Shown here: one piece after another, positions 11,332-23,831 of the stretch
How the letters are laid out: each line of letters opens with the position of its first letter
Position numbering within the stretch: the stretch's first letter is position 1
Assembly (NCBI GenBank): GCA_023053685.1
Contig: JALIGW010000059.1
Coordinates: forward strand, 372,001-436,000
DNA: 64,000 nucleotides
Direction of reading: 5' to 3'
Origin: Diadophis punctatus similis
Taxonomy: Eukaryota; Chordata; Lepidosauria; Squamata; Dipsadidae
Position numbers and translations under genes: made by a program
Notes under the pieces: model-generated
Told to the model about the DNA's origin: nothing
Database searches by the model: none
Seen by the model: only the letters and a program-made list of their open reading frames with translations

Positions 11332-12780
11332 TCCCTCAGGAGTTAGCCCAAGCCATATCACAGAATTTACCAATTCAACTAGAAAACTTCACTTTTGACG
11401 CAGAGCTCAGAAATGAAAAAGAAACAGTTATTCCTGTTCCCTAGGGTCTCGAAAACCGAATTCTCACACCATTTTCAGATCCGAGCTTTCCCTGAGGAGT
11501 TAGCCCAAGCCGTATCATAGAATTTACCAATTCAGTCCGAAAACTTCACTTTTGACACAGAGCTCAGAATTGAAAAAGAAACAGATATTCCTGTTCCCTA
11601 GAGTCTGGAAAGCCGAATTCTCACACCATTTTCAAATCCGAGCTTTCCCTGACGAGTTAGCCCAAGGCGTATCTCAGAATTTTCCATAGAACTGAATTCA
11701 GCCGAAAACTTTACTTTTGACGCAGAGCTCAGAAATGAAAAAGAAACACATATTCCTGTTCCCTAGGGTCTGGAAAGCCGAATTCTCACACCATTTTCAG
11801 ATCCGAGCTTTCCCTGAGGAGTTAGCCACTGTCGTATTTCAGAATTTGCCGTAGGACTCAATTCAGCGCAAAAAATTTACTTTTGACACAGAGCTCAGAA
11901 ATGAAAAAGAAACACATATTCATGCTTCCCAGGGTGTGAAAGCCGAATTCTCACACCATTTTCAGATCCGAGCTTTCCCTGACTTGTTAGCCAAAGTCGT
12001 ATTTTAGAATTTGCCTTGGGACTCAATTCAGCCCGAAACCTTCACTTTTGACACAGAAGTCAGAAATGAAAAAGAAACAGATATCCCTGTTCCCTAGTGT
12101 CTGGAAAGCCGAATTCTCACGCCATTTTCAGATCCGAGCTTTCCCTGAGGATTTAGCCCAAGCCGTATCATAGAATTTACCAATTCAGCCAGAAAACTTC
12201 ACTTTTGACACAGAGCTCAGAAATGAAAAAGAAACAGATATTCCTGTTCCCTAGCGTCTGGAAAGCCTAATTCTCACGCCATTATCAGATCCGAGCTTTC
12301 CCTGAGGAGTTAGCCCAAGGCGTATCTCAGAATTTGCCATAGAACTGAATTCAGCTAGAAAACTTCACTTTTGACACAGATGTCAGAAATCAAAAAGAAA
12401 CACACATTCATGCTCCCCAGGGTCTGGAAAGCCAAAATCTGACGCCATTTTGAGCTTTTCCTGAGGATTTAGCCCAAGCCGTATCATAGAATTTACCAAT
12501 TCAGCCAGAAAACTTCACTTTTGACACAGAGCTCAGAAATGAAAAAGAAACAGATATTCCTGTTCCCTAGGGTCTGGAAAGCGAATTCTCACACCATTTT
12601 CAGATCCGAGCTTTCCCTGACGAGTTAGCCTAAGGTGTATCTCAGAATTTGCCTTAGAACTGAATTCAGCTGGAAAACTTCACTTTTGACACAGAGCTCA
12701 GAAATGAAAAAGATACAACTAATTCCTGTTCCCTAGGGTTTGGAAAGCCGAATTCTCACACCATTTTGAGATCCGAGCTT
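11332..12780. repeat. About 1.45-kb higher-order unit, first copy (inside copy A)
   Basis: This block begins at the tccctcaggagttagcccaa monomer and is repeated by the next block. The offset is 1449 bp at first and 1615 bp after an extra monomer. Shared markers are ctcagaattgaaaaag, ccctagagtctgg, gttagccactgtcg and the acagaagtcag monomer. It recurs at about 20043-21491 and 29258-30706. Confidence 0.85.
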
Positions 12781-14395
12781 TCCCTCAGGAGTTAGCCCAA
12801 GCCATATCACAGAATTTACCAATTCAACTAGAAAACTTCACTTTTGACGCAGAGCTCAGAAATGAAAAAGAAACAGTTATTCCTGTTCCCTAGGGTCTCG
12901 AAAACCGAATTCTCACACCATTTTCAGATCCGAGCTTTCCCTGAGGAGTTAGCCCAAGCCGTATCATAGAATTTACCAATTCAGTCCGAAAACTTCACTT
13001 TTGACACAGAGCTCAGAATTGAAAAAGAAACAGATATTCCTGTTCCCTAGAGTCTGGAAAGCCGAATTCTCACACCATTTTCAAATCCGAGCTTTCCCTG
13101 ACGAGTTATCCCAAGGCGTATCTCAGAATTTTCCATAGAACTGAATTCAGCCGAAAACTTTACTTTTGACGCAGAGCTCAGAAATGAAAAAGAAACACAT
13201 ATTCCTGTTCCCTAGGGTCTGGAAAGCCGAATTCTCACACCATTTTCAGATCCGAGCTTTCCCTTAGGAGTTAGCCCAACCCGTATCATAGAATTTACCT
13301 TAGGACTCAATTCAGCCCGAAAACATCACTTTTGACACAGAGCTCAGAAATGAAAAAGAAACAGATATTCCTGTTCCCTAGGGTCTGGAAAGCCGAATTC
13401 TCACACCATTTTCAGATCCGAGCTTTCCCTGAGGAGTTAGCCACTGTCGTATTTCAGAATTTGCCGTAGGACTCAATTCAGCGCAAAAAATTTACTTTTG
13501 ACACAGAGCTCAGAAATGAAAAAGAAACACATATTCATGCTTCCCAGGGTGTGAAAGCCGAATTCTCACACCATTTTCAGATCCGAGCTTTCCCTGACTT
13601 GTTAGCCAAAGTCGTATTTTAGAATTTGCCTTGGGACTCAATTCAGCCCGAAAACTTCACTTTTGACACAGAAGTCAGAAATGAAAAAGAAACAGATATC
13701 CCTGTTCCCTAGTGTCTGGAAAGCCGAATTCTCACGCCATTTTCAGATCCGAGCTTTCCCTGAGGATTTAGCCCAAGCCGTATCATAGAATTTACCAATT
13801 CAGCCAGAAAACTTCACTTTTGACACAGAGCTCAGAAATGAAAAAGAAACAGATATTCCTGTTCCCTAGCATCTGGAAAGCCTAATTCTCACGACATTAT
13901 CAGATCCGAGCTTTCCCTGAGGAGTTAGCCCAAGGCGTATCTCAGAATTTGCCATAGAACTGAATTCAGCTAGAAAACTTCACTTTTGACACAGATGTCA
14001 GAAATCAAAAAGAAACACACATTCATGCTCCCCAGGGTCTGGAAAGCCAAAATCTGACACCATTTTGAGCTTTTCCTGAGGATTTAGCCCAAGCCGTATC
14101 ATAGAATTTACCAATTCAGCCAGAAAACTTCACTTTTGACACAGAGCTCAGAAATGAAAAAGAAACAGATATTCCTGTTCCCTAGGGTCTGGAAAGCGAA
14201 TTCTCACACCATTTTCAGATCCGAGCTTTCCCTGACGAGTTAGCCCAAGGCGTATCTCAGAATTTGCCGTAGAACTGAATTCAGCTGGAAAACTTCACTT
14301 TTGACACAGAGCTCAGAAATGAAAAAGATACAACTAATTCCTGTTCCCTAGGGTCTGGAAAGCCGAATTCTCACACCATTTTGAGATCCGAGCTT
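12781..14395. repeat. About 1.6-kb higher-order unit, second copy (inside copy A)
   Basis: This is the second copy of the preceding unit, one 166-bp monomer longer. The extra monomer lies near 13270-13430 and has ttaggagttagcccaacccg. Private substitutions such as ccctagcatctgg and cacgacattatc near 13866-13900 separate the copies. It recurs at about 21492-23106 and 30707-32321. Confidence 0.85.
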
Positions 14396-15120
14396 TAACT
14401 GAGCAGATAGCCCAACCCGTATCATACAATTTACCTTAGGTCTCAATTCAGCACGAAAACTTCACTTTTGACACAGAGCTCAGAAATGAAAAAGAAACAC
14501 ATATTCATGCTCCCCAGGGTGTGAAAGACGAATTCTCACACCATTTTCAGATTCGAGCTTTCCCTGACTTGTTAGCCAAAGTCGTATTTTAGAATTTGCC
14601 TTGGGACTCAATTCAGCCCGAAAACTTCACTTTTGACACAGAAGTCAGAAATGAAAAAGAAACAGTTATTCCTGTTTCCTAGGGTCTGGAAAACAGAATT
14701 CTCACACCATTTTCAGATCCGAGCTTTCCCTGAAAAGATAGCCAAAGTCGTATCATAGAATTTAGCAATTCAGCCAGAAAACTTCACTATTGACAGAGAG
14801 CTCAGAAATGAAAAAGAAACAGTTATTCCTGTTCCATAGGGTCTCGAAAACCGAATTCTCACACCATTTTCAGATCCGAGCTTTCCCTGAGGAGTTAGCC
14901 CAAGCCGTATCATAGAATTTACCAATTCAGTCCGAAAACTTCACTTTTGACACAGAGCTCAGAAATGAAAAAGAAACAGATATTCCTGTTCCCTAGAGTC
15001 TGGAAAGCCGAATTCTCACACCATTTTCAGATCCGAGCTTTCCCTGACGAGTTAGCCCAAGCCGTATCATAGAATTTACCAATTCAGTCCGAAAACTTCA
15101 CTTTTGACACAGAGCTCAGA

Positions 15121-18100
15121 AATGAAAAAGAAACAGTTATTCCTGTTCGCTAGGGTCTGGAAAACCGAATTCTCACACCATTTTCAGATCCGAGCTTTCC
15201 CTGAGGAGTTAGCCCAAGCCGTATCATAGAATTTACCAATTCAGCCCGAAAACTTCACTATTGACACAGAGCTCAGAAATGAAAAAGAAACAGTTATTCC
15301 TGTTCGCTAGGGTCTGGAAATCCGAATTCTCACACCATTTTCAGATCCGAGCTTTCCCTGAGGAGTTAGCCCAAGGCGTATCTCAGAATTTTCCATAGAA
15401 CTGAATTCAGCCCGAAAACTTCACTTTTGACACAGAGCTCAGAAATGAAAAAGAAAAACATACTCCTGTTCCCTAGGGTCTGGAAAGCCGAATTCTCACA
15501 CCCTTTTCAGATACGAGCTTTCCCTGACGAGTTAGCCCAAGGCGTATCACAGAATTTTCCATAGAACTGAATTCAGCTAGAAAACTTCACTTTTGACGCA
15601 GAGCTCAGAAATGAAAAAGAAACACATATTCCTGATCCCTAGGGTCTGGAAAGCCGAATTCTCACACCATTTTCAGATCCGAGCTTTCCCTGACGAGTTA
15701 GCCCAAGGCGTATCTCAGAATTTGCCATAGAACTGAATTCAGCTAGAAAACTTCACTTTTGACACAGAGCTCAGAAATCAAAAAGAAACACACATTCATG
15801 CTCCCCAGGGTCTGGAAAGCCAAAATCTGACACCTTTTTGAGCTTTTCCTGAGGAGTTAGCCCAAGCCGTATCTCAGAATTTACCAATAAAGCCCGAAAA
15901 CTTCACTTTTGACACAGAGCTCAGAAATGAAAAAGAAACAGATATTCCTGTTCCCTAGGGTCTGGAAAGCGAATTCTCACACCATTTTCAGATCCGAGCT
16001 TTCCCTGACTTGTTAGCCAACGTCGTATTTTAGAATTTGCCTTGGGACTCAATTCAGCCCAAAAACTTCACTTTTGACACAGAGCTCAGAAATGAAAAAG
16101 AAACAGTTATTCCTGTTCTCTAGGGTCTCGAAAACCGAATTCTCACACCATTTTCAGATCCGAGCTTTCCCTGAGGAGTTAGCCCAAGCCGTATCATAGA
16201 ATTTAACTATTCAGCCTGAAAACTTCACTTTTGACACAGAGCTCAGAAATGAAAAAGAAAGAAATATTCCTGTTCTCCAGGGTCTGGAAAGGCAACATCT
16301 CACACCATTTTCAGATCCGAGCTTTGTCTGAGTGGTTAGCCCAAGCCGTATCACAGAATTTACCAATTCATCCAGAAAACTTCACTTTTGACACAGAGCT
16401 CAAAACTGAAAAAGAAAGAGATATTCCTGTTCCCTAGGGTCTGGAAAGCCGAATTCTCTCACCATTTTGAGATCCGAGCTTTCCCTGAGCAGATAGCCCA
16501 ACCCGTATCATACAATATACCTTAGGACTCAATTCAGCCCGAAAACTTCACTTTTGACACAGAGCTCAGAAATGAAAAAGAAACACATATGCATGCTCTC
16601 CAGGGTCTGGAAACCAAAATCTCACACCATTTTCAGATCCGAGCTTTCCCTGAGGAGTTAGCCCAAGCCGTATCATAGAATTTACCAATTCAGCCAGAAA
16701 ACTTAACTTTTGACACAGAGCTCAGAAATGAAAAAGAAACAGATATTCCTGTTTCCTAGGGTCTGGAAAGCCGAATTCTCACACCATTTTCAGATCCGAG
16801 CTTTCCCTGAGGAGTTAGCCCAAGCCGTATCATAGAATTTAACTATTCAGCCTGAAAACTTCACTTTTGACACAAAGCTCAGAAATGAAAAAGAAACAAA
16901 TATTCATGCTCCCCAGGGTCTGGAAAGGCAACATCTCACACCATTTTCAGATCCGAGCATTGCCAGAGTGGTTAGCCCAAGCCGTATCATAGAATTTAAC
17001 TATTCAGCCTGAAAACTTCACTTTTGACACAAAGCTCAGAAATGAAAAAGAAACAGATATTCCTGTTCCCTAGGGTCTGGAAAGCCGAATTCTCACACCA
17101 TTTTGAGATCCGAGCTTTCCCTGAGCAGATAGCCCAACCCGTATCATACAATTTACCTTAGGACTCAATTCAGCCCGAAAACTTCACTATTGACACAGAG
17201 CTCAGAAATGAAAAAGAAACAGTTATTCCTGTTCCCTAGGGTCTCGAAAACTGAATTCTCACACCATTTTCAGATCCGAGCTTTCCCTGAGGAGTTAGCC
17301 CAAGCCGTATCATAGAATTTACCAATTCAGCCCGAAAACTTCACTATTGACACAGAGCTCAGAAATGAAAAAGAAACAGTTATTCCTGTTCGCTAGGGTC
17401 TAGAAAGCCGAATTCTCACACCATTTTCAGATCCGAGCTTTTCCTGAGGAGTTAGCCCAAGGCGTATCTCAGAATTTTCCATAGAACTGAATTCAGCCCG
17501 AAAACTTCACTTTTGACACAGAGCTCAGAAATCAAAAAGAAAAACATACTCCTGTTCCCTAGGGTCTGGAAAGCCGAATTCTCACACCATTTTCAGATCC
17601 GAGCTTTCCCTGACGAATTAGCCCAAGGCGTATCACAGAATTTTCCATAGAACTGAATTCAGCTAGAAAACTTCACTTTTGACGCAGAGCTCAGAAATGA
17701 AAAAGAAACACATATTCCTGATCCCTAGGGTCTGGAAAGCCGAATTCTCACACCATTTTCAGATCCGAGCTTTCCCTGAGGAGTTAGCCCAACCCGTATT
17801 TCAGAATTTGCCGTAGGACTCAATTCAGCGCAAAAAATTTACTTTTGACACAGAGCTCAGAACTAAAAAAGAAACACATATTCATGCTCCCCAGGGACTG
17901 GAAAGCCAAAATCTCACACCATTTTCAGATCCGAGCTTTCCCTGACGAGTTGGCCAAAGTCGTATTTTAGAATTTGCGTTGGGACTCAATTCAGCCCGAA
18001 AACTTCACTTTTGACACAGAGCTCAGAAATGAAAAAGAAAGAGTTATTCCTGTTTCTTAGGGTCTGGAAAGCCAAAATCTCACACCATTTTCAGATCCGA

Positions 18101-21100
18101 GCTTTCCCTGACGAGTAAGCCAAAGTCGTATTTTAGAATTTGCGTTGGGACTCAATTCAGCCCGAAAACTTCACTTTTGACACAGAGCTCAGAAATGAAA
18201 AAGAAAGAGTTATTCCTGTTTCTTAGGGTCTGGAAAACCAAATTCTCACACCATTTTCAGATCCGAGCTTTCCCTGACGAGTTAGCCCAAGGCGTATCTC
18301 AGAATTTGCCATAGAACTGAATTCAGCTAGAAAACTTCACTTTTGACACAGAGCTAAGAAATCAAAAAGAAACACACATTCATGCTCCCCAGGGTCTGGA
18401 AAGCCAAAATCTGACACCTTTTTGAGCTTTTCCTGAGGAGTTAGCCCAAGCCGTATCTTAGAATTTACCAATAAAGCCCGAAAACTTCACTTTTGACACA
18501 GAGCTCAGAAATGAAAAAGAAACAGATATTCCTGTTCCCTAGGGTCTGGAAAGCGAATTCTCACACCATTTTCAGATCCGAGCTTTCCCTGACGAGTTAG
18601 CCCAAGGTGTGTCTCAGAATTTGCCGTAGAACTGAATTCAGCCCGAAAACTTCACTTTTGACACAGAGCTCAGAACTAAAAAAGAAACACATATTCATGC
18701 TCCCCAGGGACTGAAAAGCCAAAATCTCACACCATTTTCAGATCCGAGCTTTCCCTGACGAGTTGGCCAAATTCGTATTTTAGAATTTGCGTTGGGACTC
18801 AATTCAGCCCGAAAACTTCACTTTTGACACAGAGCTCAGAAATGAAAAAGAAATAGTTATTCCTGTTCCCTAGGGTCTCGAAAACCGAATTCTCACACCA
18901 TTTTCAGATCCGAGCTTTCCCTGAGGAGTTAGCCCAAGCCGTATCATAGAATTTACCAATTCAGTCCGAAAACTTCACTTTTGACACAGAGCTCAGAAAT
19001 GAAAAAGAAACAGATATTCCTGTTTCCTAGGGTCTGGAAAACCGAATTCTCACACCATTTTCAGATCCGAGCTTTCCCAGACAAGATAGCCAAAGTCGTA
19101 TCATATAATTTACCAATTCAGCCAGAAAACTTCACTATTGACAGAGAGCTCAGAAATGAAAAAGAAACAGTTATTCCTGTTCCCTAGGGTCTCGAAAACC
19201 GAATTCTCACACCATTTTCAGATCCGAGCTTTCCCTGACGAGTTAGCCCAAGGCGTATCTCACAATATTCTATAGAACTGAATTCAACTAGAAAACTTCA
19301 CTTTTGACGCAGAGCTCAGAAATGAAAAAGAAACACATATTCCTGTTCCCTAGGGTCTCGAAAGCCGAATTCTCACACCATTTTCAGATCTGAGCTTTCC
19401 CTTAGGAGTTAGCCAACCCGTTTCATAGAATTTACCTTAGGACTCAATTCAGCCCGAAAACATCACTTTTGACACAGAGCTCAGAAATGAAAAAGAAACA
19501 GATATTCCTGTTCCCTAGCGTCTGGAAAACCGAATTCTCACACCATTTTCAGATCCGAGCTTTCCCTACCAAGATAGCCAAAGTCGTATCATAGAATTTA
19601 CCAATTGAGCCAGAAAACTTCACTATTGACAGAGAGCTCAGAAATGAAAAAGAAACAGTTATTCCTGTTCCCTAGGGTCTCGAAAACCGAATTCTCACAC
19701 CATTTTCAGATCCGAGCTTTCCCTGAGCAGTTAGCCCAAGCCGTATCATAGAACTTACCTATTCAGTCCGAAAACTTCACTTTTGACACAGAGCTCAGAA
19801 ATGAAAAAGAAACAGATATTCCTGTTCCCTAGGGTCTGGAAAGCCGAATTCTCACACCATTTTCAGATCCGAGCTTTCCCTGAGGAGTTAGCCCAACCCG
19901 TATCATAGAATTTACCTTAGGACTCAATTCAGCCCGAAAACATCACTTTTGACACAGAGCTCAGAAATGAAAAAGAAACAGATATTCCTGTTCCCTAGTG
20001 TCTGGAAAGCCGAATTCTCACACCATTTTCAGATCCGAGCTTTCCCTCAGGAGTTAGCCCAAGCCATATCACAGAATTTACCAATTCAACTAGAAAACTT
20101 CACTTTTGACGCAGAGCTCAGAAATGAAAAAGAAACAGTTATTCCTGTTCCCTAGGGTCTCGAAAACCGAATTCTCACACCATTTTCAGATCCGAGCTTT
20201 CCCTGAGGAGTTAGCCCAAGCCGTATCATAGAATTTACCAATTCAGTCCGAAAACTTCACTTTTGACACAGAGCTCAGAATTGAAAAAGAAACAGATATT
20301 CCTGTTCCCTAGAGTCTGGAAAGCCGAATTCTCACACCATTTTCAAATCCGAGCTTTCCCTGACGAGTTAGCCCAAGGCGTATCTCAGAATTTTCCATAG
20401 AACTGAATTCAGCCGAAAACTTTACTTTTGACGCAGAGCTCAGAAATGAAAAAGAAACACATATTCCTGTTCCCTAGGGTCTGGAAAGCCGAATTCTCAC
20501 ACCATTTTCAGATCCGAGCTTTCCCTGAGGAGTTAGCCACTGTCGTATTTCAGAATTTGCCGTAGGACTCAATTCAGCGCAAAAAATTTACTTTTGACAC
20601 AGAGCTCAGAAATGAAAAAGAAACACATATTCATGCTTCCCAGGGTGTGAAAGCCGAATTCTCACACCATTTTCAGATCCGAGCTTTCCCTGACTTGTTA
20701 GCCAAAGTCGTATTTTAGAATTTGCCTTGGGACTCAATTCAGCCCGAAACCTTCACTTTTGACACAGAAGTCAGAAATGAAAAAGAAACAGATATCCCTG
20801 TTCCCTAGTGTCTGGAAAGCCGAATTCTCACGCCATTTTCAGATCCGAGCTTTCCCTGAGGATTTAGCCCAAGCCGTATCATAGAATTTACCAATTCAGC
20901 CAGAAAACTTCACTTTTGACACAGAGCTCAGAAATGAAAAAGAAACAGATATTCCTGTTCCCTAGCGTCTGGAAAGCCTAATTCTCACGCCATTATCAGA
21001 TCCGAGCTTTCCCTGAGGAGTTAGCCCAAGGCGTATCTCAGAATTTGCCATAGAACTGAATTCAGCTAGAAAACTTCACTTTTGACACAGATGTCAGAAA

Positions 21101-23831
21101 TCAAAAAGAAACACACATTCATGCTCCCCAGGGTCTGGAAAGCCAAAATCTGACGCCATTTTGAGCTTTTCCTGAGGATTTAGCCCAAGCCGTATCATAG
21201 AATTTACCAATTCAGCCAGAAAACTTCACTTTTGACACAGAGCTCAGAAATGAAAAAGAAACAGATATTCCTGTTCCCTAGGGTCTGGAAAGCGAATTCT
21301 CACACCATTTTCAGATCCGAGCTTTCCCTGACGAGTTAGCCTAAGGTGTATCTCAGAATTTGCCTTAGAACTGAATTCAGCTGGAAAACTTCACTTTTGA
21401 CACAGAGCTCAGAAATGAAAAAGATACAACTAATTCCTGTTCCCTAGGGTTTGGAAAGCCGAATTCTCACACCATTTTGAGATCCGAGCTTTCCCTCAGG
21501 AGTTAGCCCAAGCCATATCACAGAATTTACCAATTCAACTAGAAAACTTCACTTTTGACGCAGAGCTCAGAAATGAAAAAGAAACAGTTATTCCTGTTCC
21601 CTAGGGTCTCGAAAACCGAATTCTCACACCATTTTCAGATCCGAGCTTTCCCTGAGGAGTTAGCCCAAGCCGTATCATAGAATTTACCAATTCAGTCCGA
21701 AAACTTCACTTTTGACACAGAGCTCAGAATTGAAAAAGAAACAGATATTCCTGTTCCCTAGAGTCTGGAAAGCCGAATTCTCACACCATTTTCAAATCCG
21801 AGCTTTCCCTGACGAGTTATCCCAAGGCGTATCTCAGAATTTTCCATAGAACTGAATTCAGCCGAAAACTTTACTTTTGACGCAGAGCTCAGAAATGAAA
21901 AAGAAACACATATTCCTGTTCCCTAGGGTCTGGAAAGCCGAATTCTCACACCATTTTCAGATCCGAGCTTTCCCTTAGGAGTTAGCCCAACCCGTATCAT
22001 AGAATTTACCTTAGGACTCAATTCAGCCCGAAAACATCACTTTTGACACAGAGCTCAGAAATGAAAAAGAAACAGATATTCCTGTTCCCTAGGGTCTGGA
22101 AAGCCGAATTCTCACACCATTTTCAGATCCGAGCTTTCCCTGAGGAGTTAGCCACTGTCGTATTTCAGAATTTGCCGTAGGACTCAATTCAGCGCAAAAA
22201 ATTTACTTTTGACACAGAGCTCAGAAATGAAAAAGAAACACATATTCATGCTTCCCAGGGTGTGAAAGCCGAATTCTCACACCATTTTCAGATCCGAGCT
22301 TTCCCTGACTTGTTAGCCAAAGTCGTATTTTAGAATTTGCCTTGGGACTCAATTCAGCCCGAAAACTTCACTTTTGACACAGAAGTCAGAAATGAAAAAG
22401 AAACAGATATCCCTGTTCCCTAGTGTCTGGAAAGCCGAATTCTCACGCCATTTTCAGATCCGAGCTTTCCCTGAGGATTTAGCCCAAGCCGTATCATAGA
22501 ATTTACCAATTCAGCCAGAAAACTTCACTTTTGACACAGAGCTCAGAAATGAAAAAGAAACAGATATTCCTGTTCCCTAGCATCTGGAAAGCCTAATTCT
22601 CACGACATTATCAGATCCGAGCTTTCCCTGAGGAGTTAGCCCAAGGCGTATCTCAGAATTTGCCATAGAACTGAATTCAGCTAGAAAACTTCACTTTTGA
22701 CACAGATGTCAGAAATCAAAAAGAAACACACATTCATGCTCCCCAGGGTCTGGAAAGCCAAAATCTGACACCATTTTGAGCTTTTCCTGAGGATTTAGCC
22801 CAAGCCGTATCATAGAATTTACCAATTCAGCCAGAAAACTTCACTTTTGACACAGAGCTCAGAAATGAAAAAGAAACAGATATTCCTGTTCCCTAGGGTC
22901 TGGAAAGCGAATTCTCACACCATTTTCAGATCCGAGCTTTCCCTGACGAGTTAGCCCAAGGCGTATCTCAGAATTTGCCGTAGAACTGAATTCAGCTGGA
23001 AAACTTCACTTTTGACACAGAGCTCAGAAATGAAAAAGATACAACTAATTCCTGTTCCCTAGGGTCTGGAAAGCCGAATTCTCACACCATTTTGAGATCC
23101 GAGCTTTAACTGAGCAGATAGCCCAACCCGTATCATACAATTTACCTTAGGTCTCAATTCAGCACGAAAACTTCACTTTTGACACAGAGCTCAGAAATGA
23201 AAAAGAAACACATATTCATGCTCCCCAGGGTGTGAAAGACGAATTCTCACACCATTTTCAGATTCGAGCTTTCCCTGACTTGTTAGCCAAAGTCGTATTT
23301 TAGAATTTGCCTTGGGACTCAATTCAGCCCGAAAACTTCACTTTTGACACAGAAGTCAGAAATGAAAAAGAAACAGTTATTCCTGTTTCCTAGGGTCTGG
23401 AAAACAGAATTCTCACACCATTTTCAGATCCGAGCTTTCCCTGAAAAGATAGCCAAAGTCGTATCATAGAATTTAGCAATTCAGCCAGAAAACTTCACTA
23501 TTGACAGAGAGCTCAGAAATGAAAAAGAAACAGTTATTCCTGTTCCATAGGGTCTCGAAAACCGAATTCTCACACCATTTTCAGATCCGAGCTTTCCCTG
23601 AGGAGTTAGCCCAAGCCGTATCATAGAATTTACCAATTCAGTCCGAAAACTTCACTTTTGACACAGAGCTCAGAAATGAAAAAGAAACAGATATTCCTGT
23701 TCCCTAGAGTCTGGAAAGCCGAATTCTCACACCATTTTCAGATCCGAGCTTTCCCTGACGAGTTAGCCCAAGCCGTATCATAGAATTTACCAATTCAGTC
23801 CGAAAACTTCACTTTTGACACAGAGCTCAGA
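15121..23831. repeat. 8711-bp higher-order unit, copy B
   Basis: This is the direct tandem copy of 6410-15120. Identity begins within the conserved block cagagctcagaaatgaaaaa and ends in the same block near 23831-23851. There the next monomer reads acagatattcctgttccc, not the acagttattcctgttcgc found at 15130. A duplication whose breakpoints lie in the same short homology fits unequal exchange between misaligned monomers. Confidence 0.93.

Larger units (their letters stand above)
6410..15120. repeat. 8711-bp higher-order unit, copy A
   Basis: This segment is repeated directly at an offset of 8711 bp. Marker monomers at 7520, 10270 and 11238 recur at 16231, 18981 and 19949. I compared many lines, including 9301-9360, 10021-10080 and 13861-13920, and saw no difference. 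The unit holds the 7-bp-deleted monomer subfamily and an internal 1.45-1.6 kb repeat. No gene is present; the 68-codon frames are repeat by-products starting at TTG. Confidence 0.93.
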
